Source: Fragilaria crotonensis
Lineage: Eukaryota > Bacillariophyta > Fragilariophyceae > Fragilariales > Fragilariaceae
Assembly (NCBI GenBank): GCA_022925895.1
Contig: JAKSYS010000609.1
Coordinates: forward strand, 1 to 38,075
Direction of reading: 5' to 3'
Length of the DNA stretch: 38,075 bases
Shown: in pieces, positions 19,861 through 30,031 of the stretch
How the letters are laid out: each line of letters starts with the position of its first letter
Position numbering within the stretch: position 1 is the stretch's first letter
The notes under the pieces: generated by a model
Seen by the model: only the letters and a program-made list of their open reading frames with translations
Told to the model about the DNA's origin: nothing
The model's database searches: none
Program-made: the position numbers and the translations under genes

Positions 19861-22800
19861 GCGAGGAGGAAATCATATACCTAAGATATGACTGTAGACA
19901 GGAAGTTATATCCTATCGGGAAATGTAGGAATGGTATGTTTAAAACAATAAATCATACAAACATGAATGGCATTATCCCAAGATACTTAGACGCAAAATA
20001 AGCGCATCATGTTGGTTAGCATGTCAGGTGTCAAATTACAACTTCTGAACTGCCGTAGAACTAATACCAGGAAATCTAAGTGCTCTGTGTACTCGGACTA
20101 CGTGGAGTGTGGAGTACTCGTACCAGGGTACCAAACTCTCGAAACATGAACACATTCTTTACATCCTTCTCAAACGACCCTACCTGTCGATGCCATCGAC
20201 TGCAACGAACGACGACGTCGTTCGGAGTGGTTGGCGCCATTACCCTTTGCACGACGATTCCCAAGAGACCAGGCACTGTACATTGATGAAAGTAGTGGCA
20301 TTACTACTACCTCTATACATACTTTAATAAGGTAAGTGATTTGTGTTTTTTTATACCGGAGTGCGATAACACAGCAACACTCGGACTTCTCGATGTTAAC
20401 GTTCACAGGAAATTACGTCTACTACGTGGATGATCGCACTACTAATTACAAGATAGCAACCTTGCGGCGCTTCTTGCTCGCCCATTCTTGGTTGTTGTTA
20501 TCCTTCGCTGCTATCGTTGTCGCTCATTACGTTGATTGTATCATGGGGACCACGACGACGACGCTGTTGCTGGTCGCCTGCAACATCAATCTGTTCTGCC
20601 ATGGCTGCACCGTTGCGGCTTTAAGCCAGGGCGCGGTCTATTAGAAAGTTTCATAGCTGGTAAGTTGCTCCTGTCGGCATCACTGCCTTTTTGAAGGATG
20701 ACACTCCTGCTCAAGTATTTGGCCCATGTCGCAACAACCCAGTCGTTGTGATGCAGTCTGTTGTTCACAAAGATGTAACTTACCCTTGTTTGCAGGTATT
20801 CTGTCCCTCTTTCATACAAATTATCAACAATTTCTGGTTTCAGATTCTCAGGAATCTGACCGACACCCTCCTCCATCATTGCAAACACTGGTCTCCAGTG
20901 TAGTTTATACATTGCTGATCCTTTTGGGTAGCGAGCAGGTATGAACTTTGAAATGCCTTGATGCTATGTTGCTCTATAACACCATTCTCACCCTCTGCTG
21001 CAAAGCTTGGCATGCCTTGCAGCCAAAGCTCCATCCGACATCTCTTGACACCGACAGGAAGGCAAATGTAGGTACATCCCAGAACCTGCCACGGTGGCTG
21101 AACAGCGTACCTCGGTTTCCTCGAACAATAACATCACGGCCATCGGCAGCAGTGCGATCATGCAGTGCAGGCTCCTGTAGGCGAGCTTGACCTTGTTGAA
21201 TAGCATTGATCTGTTCGCAAACATCGTCGCGAATCCCATTGCGAAAGTCATCTAGAATAGTGATAATCTGGTGTCGACTAATTTGTCCATTTTCAATCGC
21301 CCTCTCTTCCATTGCATCAAATATGGTTTGTCTTACCAACGTAGATTGTTCGTTCACTCGTAGTAATGTTGATTGACAAAGTTCAAGTAGTGAAGTCATC
21401 AGGTTAAGTTGCATCACGTGAGGGGGTACGCCAGTTGATTTAGACATGGTCTCCGTTGGCTCAGTAGTTACTTTTGCCTTCAAGCGCGGTAGGGCTCAGG
21501 ATTTTGAAGCAGAGGTACTGCAGAGAAGGGTGTCCTCCGTGTCTTCCAGATGTAGCAAGTAACCAATCAGACGCAAATACAACGGATGCCAATACTCGAA
21601 CCAGAACTCCAATACTGGTTGGGTGTCGTGCAACAATGACACCGTACATAAGCTGCAACGCATCATGGATGTCAGCATCTTCAACTGGATTGTCAACCAT
21701 CCAATGAGGAGGAAGTACAGAAAAAGAACTGTGGTTGGTCCAGTCCACATAAGCAGCAACCTAGGTAGGCATCGCCTACTTCTGCAAACTGCCAATAGAC
21801 ATCGAGAACTTTTCCGGGACCAATCGCCCCGATTTGCAATGGAGGCAATTGGCGGTGGGACTGTTGTTGCACATGACACATGTGTGGCACTGCCTTTCCT
21901 TAAGCCATGGGCAGACATTGTTCTGATGTACGTCTGCACAATATCCCAGGACGCTTTCATTATGACTTGAAGCTGCTCACAGTAGCGATGAGCAGCGCTG
22001 CCGACACTGATACCGTGACGAATGAAAACACGTTCAGATTATCTCGGAAGGTGTTCTGGTTCAACGATAACCAGACACCCAAACTGGCGCTGGGACATAG
22101 AACCGGGTCCAAAGGGTTACAATAGACAGCTTTGCTGTGTGTCCTCTCACCTTCTTTGTCTGACCGTTGAATCATGACGAATCACAAAATGGTCTTTGGA
22201 AATCGATGTTATGCAATGCCAGTGGGTCAATTGATATGGACCGGGCCATAAGGTTCCACTGTAGAATTGTCCAAACCCAAACAAATATGTTGCCTCTCAA
22301 TTGCCCATGTAAGTATCATGCGAAAGAGCGAAAGCTGATTGGATCAGCACTCTTCTCATCCATATTGCCATTACTGCAGCGTCTGCAGTTTCTTTCCTGA
22401 ATGACTGGAAAACTGTGCATCTCAGAATAGTATGATGATGACAGTACCTGTTTAACTGTTCTTGCACCGAACAGAATAGCATCATGTATCTTACGCATGT
22501 GTTCATGCAGTATATTTTGCAGCTTCACCTTCCTTTGGAACCTTTGATTTTGTCGCTGCCATGTATGCTATGACCATGTCCACACGTAGTCCCTCATACA
22601 CAATGTCACGGTCACATGTGTGGTAGAACTTCATTGGGTCAGCCTTCTCTTCTGCAGACAAAACACAGTACCCACTTCAAAGTAGTCTGGATACTCAACC
22701 ATCCACCACACTATCAATTTTTTCATACAAAGACGATGCCCTCGTCGCGTCTCAGCAGAACTTTCTTTGTTCTTCGTCACATTCACAGCAGATACATGCT

Positions 22801-23285
22801 CAGCTCGAACCTCTACCTCTGCACAATTGTAACAGCTGAGTCATCGGTGACACGGATTCCTCCTCCTCTGTTGTTGGACAGGCATGATGATAATGGTTGG
22901 GAAAATGTCATGACGTGCCAACAAATTAAGTTGGTACCAGAAACGCATCAAACAGCGCCCACCAGATTTTGATATTTGACAAAACGTATCTGCATGTACT
23001 AATGGAGCAACCTTAAGTGCAGGAAATTCAAAAGTCTATATAAATCAAACAAATTAACGATTTTTAACCGCCAACACTCCTTGAAGCACGGACCTGTTTT
23101 TGACTAGGTCCAGTTCAAAAGTCATACATTAAAGCATATGATTTTTGGCATGTACCAATGCTCTACACGTCGTATATACTAGAGTCTACGGCAAACGGAC
23201 ATTAGGTACACCTGGAAATCATATACTAATCGTATGACTTTCGTGCTAATACCTGCACTGGAACATATGCTAGCCTCAGTTATCT
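19861..23285 (-). mobile_element. Crypton-like unit 4, right edge of the array
   Basis: This 3425-bp direct copy is shorter than units 2 and 3 by many 1-3-bp losses. It ends with the junction sequence up to CAGTTATCT (23277-23285). After that the homology stops and unrelated sequence leading to the next gene begins. The start codon of that gene lies 242 bp further on. Confidence 0.85.
20498..22661 (-). pseudogene. Tyrosine recombinase (Crypton type), unit 4, frameshifted
   Basis: All parts of the unit 2/3 gene can be followed in order but in several frames. The HxxR block (SAHGLRKGSATH) and, in a neighbouring frame, GKVLDVYWQF are visible at about 21690-21960. The five-G run at 21422-21426 lets the end of the recombinase frame run into the C-terminal region (20974-21483, 169 aa through VPPHVMQLN). 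The C-terminal part 20586-20912 is open and reads KLHWRPVFAMMEEG. Many indels remove bases next to CG dinucleotides. Confidence 0.7.
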
Positions 23286-23526
23286 GTTGGTCCTTGTGAA
23301 TCTCTGCGGATTTGCATTCCAATCGGATCTCACAGCGTCGCTTGTGCTCGTCTGGCCCACCGGCCCACCGCTCACCGCACATACTGTAGTACCTCGACCG
23401 TAACTTGCCGACTGCAGCAGTCCAGTACCTGGTACCAGAGTCTGATGCCCAGCATCAAGATCATTCGTAAAAATCATCGTCGGAGCTTCGAGTAGGAGTG
23501 CCTGTCATAATGCAAACATAACAATC
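23286..23526. other. Spacer between array and tail-anchored protein gene
   Basis: This 241-bp non-coding stretch should hold the promoter and leader of the following plus-strand gene. The 9-mer CTTGTGAAT at 23293-23301 is shared with the left flank of the array at 1994-2002. No TATA box is obvious. Confidence 0.4.
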
Positions 23527-24889
23527 ATGAGCCATGTTACTGGCCTCGCAGCGGCGATTCGGGCAGCCACAGGTACGACGTTCTACTATCCGACTTCACT
23601 CATTCTGACAAAGCAACACTCTTACATTTGGTTCCGCAGAATCCGAAACATTCGATCTCGGCGGACAGACCGTCTCCACCATTACCAATACCATCCAATC
23701 CGCCTTTTCAAAGCCTCTTCCTCTTGGACATGATGGAGACAAGAACAAAATGATTCGTTTGACATTTGTCACTGGTGCTGGGAAACTGGGTCGTCAAAAG
23801 TATGACCCGGACGCCGCCAAGGCTGTCACGTCGACTCTGCGGGATTTGGGTTACGAGGAAGACCGCGGAGCATCGTGTGTCGTCGAGTGTGCCGGATCCT
23901 TCAAATTGCAGCACGATACAGGGAAGAATCTCAAAACTGTGGTGGTCTTCCCCAAAATTGAGGGAGCGACGCAAGACTCGAGTCGACCCGGTGGTACGAA
24001 CGGTTCCAAACAACATCCGACAATACTTGAGGAGGGGTCACAAGAACACATGATTGCAACGTCGTCCATGACTGTGTTTCAGCGCATGTTATCTAGTAAA
24101 TGCCCCTCGTGGAGTCAGAAAAAGGGATGTGCCACAGCCTTGGAATCCCTGCGGTTGCAGATGGCGGAGCTCGATGCCAAACTAGTCAAAGGTACACCCC
24201 TCGATCCCGCCGAACAAGATTTCTATGATACAGTGTCGCACCTGGACGATAAGGAAGAGCATGTGCGGACTGAGATGCACAATCAGGTGGAACGGGGAGA
24301 CATTACGGCATGGGAACTAGAATTGCTGTTGAAACTCAATGCCGAACGCATCACGGCGTTGCAGCAAGACAAGACCAGCAAAAAGCCTCTAATCGACAAG
24401 GCGCTCCAGCGCAAGAAGGTATTGACCAACATGGTTCCCAAGGAACCACACAATCTACGTCATGAAGTTACTATTCGTAAGCTTCGTAAGGAACTCCTGC
24501 CCTTTCTCCACATGGAAGAGGAGCAAAAGGGGCGATTACGGAGTGTCAAGGAAACGCAAATGATGGCCCGGAAGGATGAACTCGAGCATGAGATTGCCGC
24601 TTTAGAGGAGGACAGTCGAGGATGGTTTGAGGACGAGGACGCCTTTCAATCCCGTGTATATGCCAGCCGTGCTTCCTTTGCAGCAACACATTCCAAACCC
24701 AAGGTAAAAAAAGTTGCGGCCTCTTCGACAGGACAAGGCGCCCGAAAGACTGTGGGTGACAATCAAAAGTGGGTCCTGCCTGGCGATATTAAAAAAGGCA
24801 TCGCCTCAGGAGCCAATGCCAGTGGTCCCAATAAAAAGAAGAACAAGTCCAAGACTGGGACTGTATTTGGTGCCATGATGATTGATGAT

Positions 24890-24921
<32 letters not shown>

Positions 24922-25279
24922 TGACGGCATGATGAAGTCTGTGACAAACAAGCAACAAGCGACGAATCGCAATACTCCAGTCGATATTTCCATGGATTCA
25001 GCAGATGCAAAGAAGCAGGCAAGCGGTGCCCGAAAGAAGAAAAAGGGCAAGAAACAGGATCATGATCAAAGCGAGGACCGCGCCTTGGATCAAGCGTTCG
25101 CTCAACAACAAAAGGCAAAACGAAAAAAGGAGGAGGAGGAAGCCAAACGGAAGCAAGTGGCACACCCAGCCATTGCTTTCGTTCGCGACCACGTGCTTCC
25201 TCTTTTGGCTGCAATCATCACTTGGTTCGTCACTCTCCTGGTCGGCAAACCAAAAAAGCGTAAAGATAAGGGGCGATAG
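23527..25279 (+). CDS. Predicted tail-anchored coiled-coil protein with poly-Asp tract (561 aa)
   Basis: Two exons are inferred: 23527-23572 and 23640-25279, with a 67-nt GT-AG intron (GTACGA...CCGCAG, phase 1) that restores an N-terminus MSHVTGLAAAIRAATESE. The N-terminal domain contains MIRLTFVTGAGKLGRQKYD, TSTLRDLGYEEDRGA and KNLKTVVVFPK, and looks conserved, but I cannot name its family. The middle is charged and helical (residues ~160-330, probable coiled coil), and then comes a run of 14 Asp (~431-444, nt 24886-24927). The tail is Lys/Glu-rich and ends in one hydrophobic segment, VLPLLAAIITWFVTLLVGK, followed by KPKKRKDKGR. That layout is typical of a tail-anchored membrane protein with a cytosolic body. 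Confidence 0.8.
24886..24927 (+). repeat. GAY trinucleotide repeat (poly-Asp)
   Basis: Fourteen GAT/GAC codons in a row encode the Asp run of the tail-anchored protein. It lies in frame and is a likely site of length variation. Confidence 0.9.
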
Positions 25280-25791
25280 ATAGAATACAAATATAATGTG
25301 GCGGCATATATTCTTAGCGTTATCAGATTTCAATGATGTTGGAACCCTCCTTTAGTTGGGCTGTTGTCGTTACGTAAGGCATGCATGAATCTCCACTAGG
25401 AACAAGGTCCGCTGAGTGACAGGGACAGATGGCCCCTTGCCTCAGACTAAAATTGAAGTCCCTCGTAAGAAAGAGACGAAAATCAAACCAACTTTTCTCA
25501 TTACGGACAGCCATGATACAATGCAGAAATTCTTTAATCAAGCCTCGTTCACATCACTTTCAGGCTGCTTCAACGGAACAAAGTCTTCCAATGTTGCTTC
25601 CGTCGCAAAATCCTGCGGATTTCGCGGAAGAGTCATTTCCATTTTTCTTAACTCGCTACCCTGGTCGCTCGACCTACAGGCCGCCAACGATCTTTCGCAG
25701 GTTCACAACTTATATGACATCTGGAAACGATTTGTCAATGGCTAAACTCAATCTCCAAAGGAGTGCAAGCATTCGATAGCAAGCCTCTTTG
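25280..25791. other. Convergent intergenic region
   Basis: This lies between the 3' ends of the plus-strand tail-anchored gene and the minus-strand MOSC gene. Open frames of ~110 aa exist on the plus strand (25416-25745, 25429-25779) in overlapping frames. A short minus frame beginning MEMTLPRNPQDF lies near 25550-25650. None matches a family I recognise, and I do not call them. Confidence 0.4.
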
Positions 25792-26607
25792 CTACGCAAG
25801 TCGAACGGCATCGCCAACGCGCACCGTTCCAGGATAAAGAACCTTGGCGTACCATCCTCGAAGTCCATCCGAGACATCCAATTGAGAAATAAACTTTTGA
25901 CATTGATCAATCCGCTGCTTGGGGGTAAGATTTTCATCATTGATGTATGGCAATTTGCAGAGGTTGGCACATGGTTCAATGGGTTCCGTTATTTCCAAAA
26001 GCACTTGTTCGCCAATGCTCACTTTCCCACCTGCACGAAACGATGAATGAACAACGCCGTCAATCAACAGATTCTCTCCCAGATCTCCATCCAGACCGGC
26101 CGGGTGCATGGAACGAAGGTACTCCATGGAATCTGACGTTAGGATCGAAACAGCGCGGTCCAAAGTCGATTGAAGAGCCACTGTACGATAGTGGTTGTAA
26201 TCTCCCTCGACACCTTGGGCCGAAATGGAAATGCTGAGTTGAGTGTCCTTGCGCGTGGTGTACTCTCGTGACGACGGTTTGGAGGTATCTTTGTTGTAAG
26301 CCCGAGACGCTGTTCGAATAATGTGACCAACTTTATCGGAATTTTCCTTCTCTTCTAACATTGTTGTCGTCTGGAATGAATTCTCATTGTCGCCGGCTGC
26401 CACAACCACAGATGCAGCTGTAGGAAGCTGTTTATCACTCAGAAATGCCTTGACTTGATCGATGGATTTTTGGAGCCAGGAATACATCACTGCTGACGAC
26501 TGTTGCTTAATCCGCGTTGAAAAGCATGATTGAGGATGCAGAAAGCCAGCAACGGCAGAAGAGACGGCCAAAAGGATGGCAACTAAGACCTTGTTGTTGC
26601 GCATCAT
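25792..26607 (-). CDS. MOSC-domain protein, probably plastid targeted (271 aa)
   Basis: The start is taken at the ATG at 26605-26607 because it gives a clean targeting sequence: MMRNNKVLVAILLAVSSAVAG followed by FLHPQ, a signal peptide with Phe at +1 as in diatom plastid presequences. The open frame extends further upstream (to 26802), but that part has no conserved look. The C-terminal half matches MOSC domains: VEGDYNHYRT, DRAVSILTSDSMEYLRS, GLDGDLGENLLIDG, GGKVSIGEQVLLEITEP and the conserved Cys in PIEPCANLCKLP, ending GTVRVGDAVRLA. MOSC proteins (YiiM type and the C-terminal part of molybdenum-cofactor sulfurases) handle sulfur or molybdenum-cofactor chemistry. The substrate of this one is unknown. 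No molybdopterin-binding partner domain is fused. Confidence 0.85.
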   Translation of the reverse strand: MMRNNKVLVAILLAVSSAVAGFLHPQSCFSTRIKQQSSAVMYSWLQKSIDQVKAFLSDKQLPTAASVVVAAGDNENSFQTTTMLEEKENSDKVGHIIRTASRAYNKDTSKPSSREYTTRKDTQLSISISAQGVEGDYNHYRTVALQSTLDRAVSILTSDSMEYLRSMHPAGLDGDLGENLLIDGVVHSSFRAGGKVSIGEQVLLEITEPIEPCANLCKLPYINDENLTPKQRIDQCQKFISQLDVSDGLRGWYAKVLYPGTVRVGDAVRLA

Positions 26608-27387
26608 CTTGTGAACGACGTGCGACAAGGACTGAAGTGCAACAACAATAAGACGAGCATACGGGAGCCCGTGTATCTGCCGTTTGACCGCGCGTACAAG
26701 TACCAGGTATGGAAGCAGTATCTTCTCACACACAGGCATCGGATGTAAATCCTGAATGCGGATCGGACAGGGAAGCTGCTCGGCGAATGAGAAATTTGGC
26801 AACCTTCGATTCAGAATTAACCGTTGTTTTCCAGACCTGTTCAGACTTCAGACTGTGATACGCAGGTCCCGTAATTGATTGTTATACGCGAAGATTATTT
26901 ATTGTAGAAGTCGCTGGGTTTGAATTTATATATGGTATACAGATTTGAATGTTAATAGGCATGACACCCTCGGGAGGGCACTATGATATTGCGCATTGTA
27001 CTCGGAGTACTTCTACCGGTAGTATGTGTATCATACATGTTTCGTACCATCTATCGTATGTGTGAAATGCCCGACTCTTCACGTTTGATAGAAAGCTACC
27101 GCCACCAACCAACCTGGTATCATACTCGTACAAAATGTACCTCCTTGCTACTGTAGTTGCACGTGGCACGTGGCATGCGGAAGTTGCATACACAGACGTC
27201 TGCATCCAACAGTCACTTTTCCCTCCCAAACTCGAATATCTGCACTGGCACATCTCTAAATTTTAAACGCTGGGGTTGCTCTTCTCAAAATTCGGCTCCC
27301 TTCGCCTGCGCATCGACATAGCACTGCGCCCATCCTCTCCTCGCACACCACCACCAAAGGAGCACCTTCCGCGTGTGAAACTTGAGG
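26608..27387. other. Divergent intergenic region
   Basis: This lies between the MOSC gene (minus) and a small plus-strand ORF. It contains the near-palindrome GTACTCGGAGTAC (26998-27010). The reading frame of the MOSC gene stays open to 26802 but is treated as leader. No other gene is supported. Confidence 0.4.
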
Positions 27388-27723
27388 ATGTTTACGCCCG
27401 ATCGTGCTGCCCACTGTGCAGTCAAGGTGCAAGATGTAACTGATGAAACCATCTCCATAGTTGGCGACATTATGTATGCCGTGTGTCAACTGAATACCCC
27501 CGTCGATTCATCGCTGACCATGTCACCGGATTGCGATAAAACTGCCTCCATTGAAGTCAATTATGATGGTGTATCGGATACTATTATCACTGCAGCAGCT
27601 GAAGGAGGTGATCCGGTTGAATCCGTCATTGTGGTTCCTCGACGACGCGCCTCCCCGAAAACACGTGCTCGTCCCTCTCTGACGGGCATGGTGCGTCGAA
27701 CGAAGAAGGACCGAGGCGATTGA
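27388..27723 (+). CDS. Small hypothetical protein (111 aa)
   Basis: The ATG at 27388 opens a frame ending at 27723. The protein has a mixed composition like a real gene, with VKVQDVTDETISIVGDIMY in the first half and a basic Ser/Arg/Lys-rich tail (VVPRRRASPKTRARP, MVRRTKKDRGD) that could be a nuclear signal. No family is recognised. The minus strand is also open over part of it, so it may be the last exon of a longer gene or not a gene. Confidence 0.45.
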   Translation: MFTPDRAAHCAVKVQDVTDETISIVGDIMYAVCQLNTPVDSSLTMSPDCDKTASIEVNYDGVSDTIITAAAEGGDPVESVIVVPRRRASPKTRARPSLTGMVRRTKKDRGD

Positions 27724-28163
27724 TGATTGTACTTTACCGATAGTCAGGTTTCATGACCAAGATGGTGGTTTGGGTCTGCACGACACATGAGATTAAGGTG
27801 AGATCATGACAAGAGATGCAAACATAATGCCTCTCGGCGGATAGAGGGTGCTACGTAGTGCATAAATGGTACATAGGAACAAGCGAAAACGATTGGGCAG
27901 AAGTCGTCGAAGATCACGACGCATGTGACTTCAAAATGCAGTGAACATCTGTATGATGCCTCAGGGCTAAGGCTCCGCAGAATGACAAAGTCTACAGAAT
28001 GATGATTAAACAAAAGCCGGTGCGTTTCACTCTGCTGTAAAAGCTCCTCCAACTCTCCATAGCACAAGTACATCGAAATACGACCCATTCACGAAGATGA
28101 CTGTTCCTTGTAGAGTTACCAAGTTCGCTAAGAACGTGCCACACTATCGCTTCCGTGGTACCT
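27724..28163. other. Intergenic region, nothing recognised
   Basis: This 440-bp stretch lies between the small plus-strand ORF and the stop of the minus-strand coiled-coil gene. A 94-codon minus frame (27804-28088) has no recognisable motif. Confidence 0.35.
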
Positions 28164-29417
28164 TCAGCCGTTACGGCGAAAGGGTACGAAATCACTTATA
28201 TCGTCATCGCTGTCGCTGTCCTCCACGGTACACGAAGTCGGTGGTACTGCTTGGTCACCACCAATGTCAACACCGATGGAAGCTCCTCCAAACTGCCGAT
28301 CCATACGAATACGACCGACCAGATGTGGATGTTGCTGGACGGCCCGATTGTCATGTTGACGAGCAGCCTCCGTATTGCAACCATTGGAGCGTGTATAAGG
28401 ATTGGAGGGCAGCTCTCCACGTCGCTGTTGCTGCGTCAGCGGCTGTTGTTGGTACATTTCTCTTGGAGGTACTCGTTGAACTCGTTGCCGATACATTTCT
28501 GTCAATGCCTCGAGCTCTCGTGTTTGCTCCTGAGTGTCGTTGAGCTCTTTCTCGAGTTCCTGAATGGTCGTGCGAAGACGGATCAGTTGCGATTTCAAAG
28601 TGGTTCGTTTCTGCTCCCGGAGCCTGGCTCGATCCTTTGCCTCGCCCAAGGCGATACGAGAGTCGTTGTACGCGTGTTCGGCGACTTGACGTGCGACAAA
28701 GGCTAGTTGATAGGCGATTAATGCTGAATGATGTGGATATTCTGAATCCTCCTTGCTGATCGCGTTGTCATTGTGCGTTGAAGCGGATGCTGCCATGGCC
28801 TCGTCGTGCCATGCATCTTGCAGTGCGTCGGTCGATCCTGATTCGGATGGGAGTGACTGTGACTCTCTCATATGATTTTCTGCACCGTCTTCTTCCGTCA
28901 CGTCAACACCATGAATGTGTAAAAAGGCGTGACTCATGGCCGTATCGAGTCCACATTCAGCCGACGTGAGTTTGAGCCGTTTCACGGTCGCACGAAACGT
29001 TCGAGATTCTTCACAAAAATCTCGTCGTTGCTGTTCGGCATGTTCCTGTAAGAATGCAACTCGCTGTTGTTGGTATTGGTGTTCGGTAGACGAAGTGTCT
29101 GACGTTATAACAATAGAAGTAGTACTTGTAGCATCAGGAATAGCACACAATGGCAGTGATGGCAACGACTGGGATGACATGGTTTGCTGAATTTCACGTT
29201 GGAACTGTGTCGCTTCGTCTTGCGCTCGTGCCGTGCGTTGCATCATGGTTTCGCGGTCCTGTCGCAATTGTTCTGCCTGTCGCAACATATCCTCCTTGGA
29301 TTCCGCGAGTTGGGAGGTTTCGCGCCGTGCGTCCTCAATGCCTCGATTCAGAAACTGATACTTGTCCATAATATTGGACATGGCGTCCGAAGTAGAAGTG
29401 GATGACAACGACGACAT
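28164..29417 (-). CDS. Coiled-coil protein of unknown function (417 aa)
   Basis: This is one uninterrupted frame with the ATG at 29415-29417. Residues ~15-90 (KYQFLNRGIEDARRETSQLA, then Gln/Glu/Arg-rich) and ~240-315 (RLREQKRTTLKSQLIRLRTT, ELEKELNDTQEQTRELEAL) have strong heptad character, so at least two coiled coils are expected. Between them is a Ser/Thr-rich acidic linker. The C-terminus is Gln/Asn-rich and ends in an acidic cluster, EDSDSDDDISDF. There is no signal peptide, membrane segment or catalytic motif. A structural, ciliary or cytoskeletal adaptor would fit but is a guess. It is divergent from GET3, sharing a 614-bp upstream region. Confidence 0.78.
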   Translation of the reverse strand: MSSLSSTSTSDAMSNIMDKYQFLNRGIEDARRETSQLAESKEDMLRQAEQLRQDRETMMQRTARAQDEATQFQREIQQTMSSQSLPSLPLCAIPDATSTTSIVITSDTSSTEHQYQQQRVAFLQEHAEQQRRDFCEESRTFRATVKRLKLTSAECGLDTAMSHAFLHIHGVDVTEEDGAENHMRESQSLPSESGSTDALQDAWHDEAMAASASTHNDNAISKEDSEYPHHSALIAYQLAFVARQVAEHAYNDSRIALGEAKDRARLREQKRTTLKSQLIRLRTTIQELEKELNDTQEQTRELEALTEMYRQRVQRVPPREMYQQQPLTQQQRRGELPSNPYTRSNGCNTEAARQHDNRAVQQHPHLVGRIRMDRQFGGASIGVDIGGDQAVPPTSCTVEDSDSDDDISDFVPFRRNG

Positions 29418-30031
29418 GATGATCGTTAGAGTGATTGTCGTTCAAAGTATGTGCAAGTGTGGAGCAACTGCATCAATGTGAGATGGAAGGTCTTTGCTTT
29501 GAGTCTACCTGGTACTTTACCCGGTACAACGAATACCGTGGCCATTGGTCTGATACATGAGCCATGATTTTGTTGTTTGTTGGGATGGTGAAACAATTGA
29601 TGTGCTACTCTAGGCTCTAGTAGAGTGCGGGAATTGTGAGTTTGGGTTTGGGTACTGTTACGAAGAGTTGGTACTAGGATTACAAGGTACTTGTGCGTTG
29701 TACCTTGTACCTCGGAGGGAGCCCGTTCCTTGTCCTTGGCCCCAGTGGATATGGGACTCAAAGCCTGCGTTCTGGGAACTCGGAGGCTCGGCTACGTAAG
29801 ATTCAAATTCGGGATATGTATCTATGTTAGGGATTTCCGTCTGCCCCTCTATCGGAAATAGAAGCCACACGAAACGCCAAGCGTGCGTGCGGCTCCCGTG
29901 AGTGGACCGCAATGACGGCATATGATCAATCACAGCAACAATCCAATAAGACTGTTCTATTCTATTGGATCAGCGAGCTGCTTCCCTCATTGTTGTTCGA
30001 TAACTATCTCTCGTTCACTTAAAAAGAAATC
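29418..30031. promoter_or_regulatory. Shared upstream region of coiled-coil gene and GET3
   Basis: This is 614 bp between two divergent genes, with no supported coding sequence. It must contain both promoters. The bases just before the GET3 start (AAAAAGAAATCATGG) form a good initiation context. No TATA box is evident. Confidence 0.45.

Noticed and set aside
2010..23285. CRISPR-like or satellite interpretation of the four-fold repeat
   Set aside because: The 3.47-kb units encode a recombinase and have defined ends. They are mobile elements, not a spacer array or simple satellite.
24763..25333. Minus-strand frames opposite the poly-Asp and Lys-rich region
   Set aside because: Low-complexity shadows (Ser, His or Phe/Leu runs) of the plus-strand coding sequence.
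28097..28706. Plus-strand frames of 148 and 183 codons
   Set aside because: They are antisense to the intact 417-aa coiled-coil gene and lack any motif.
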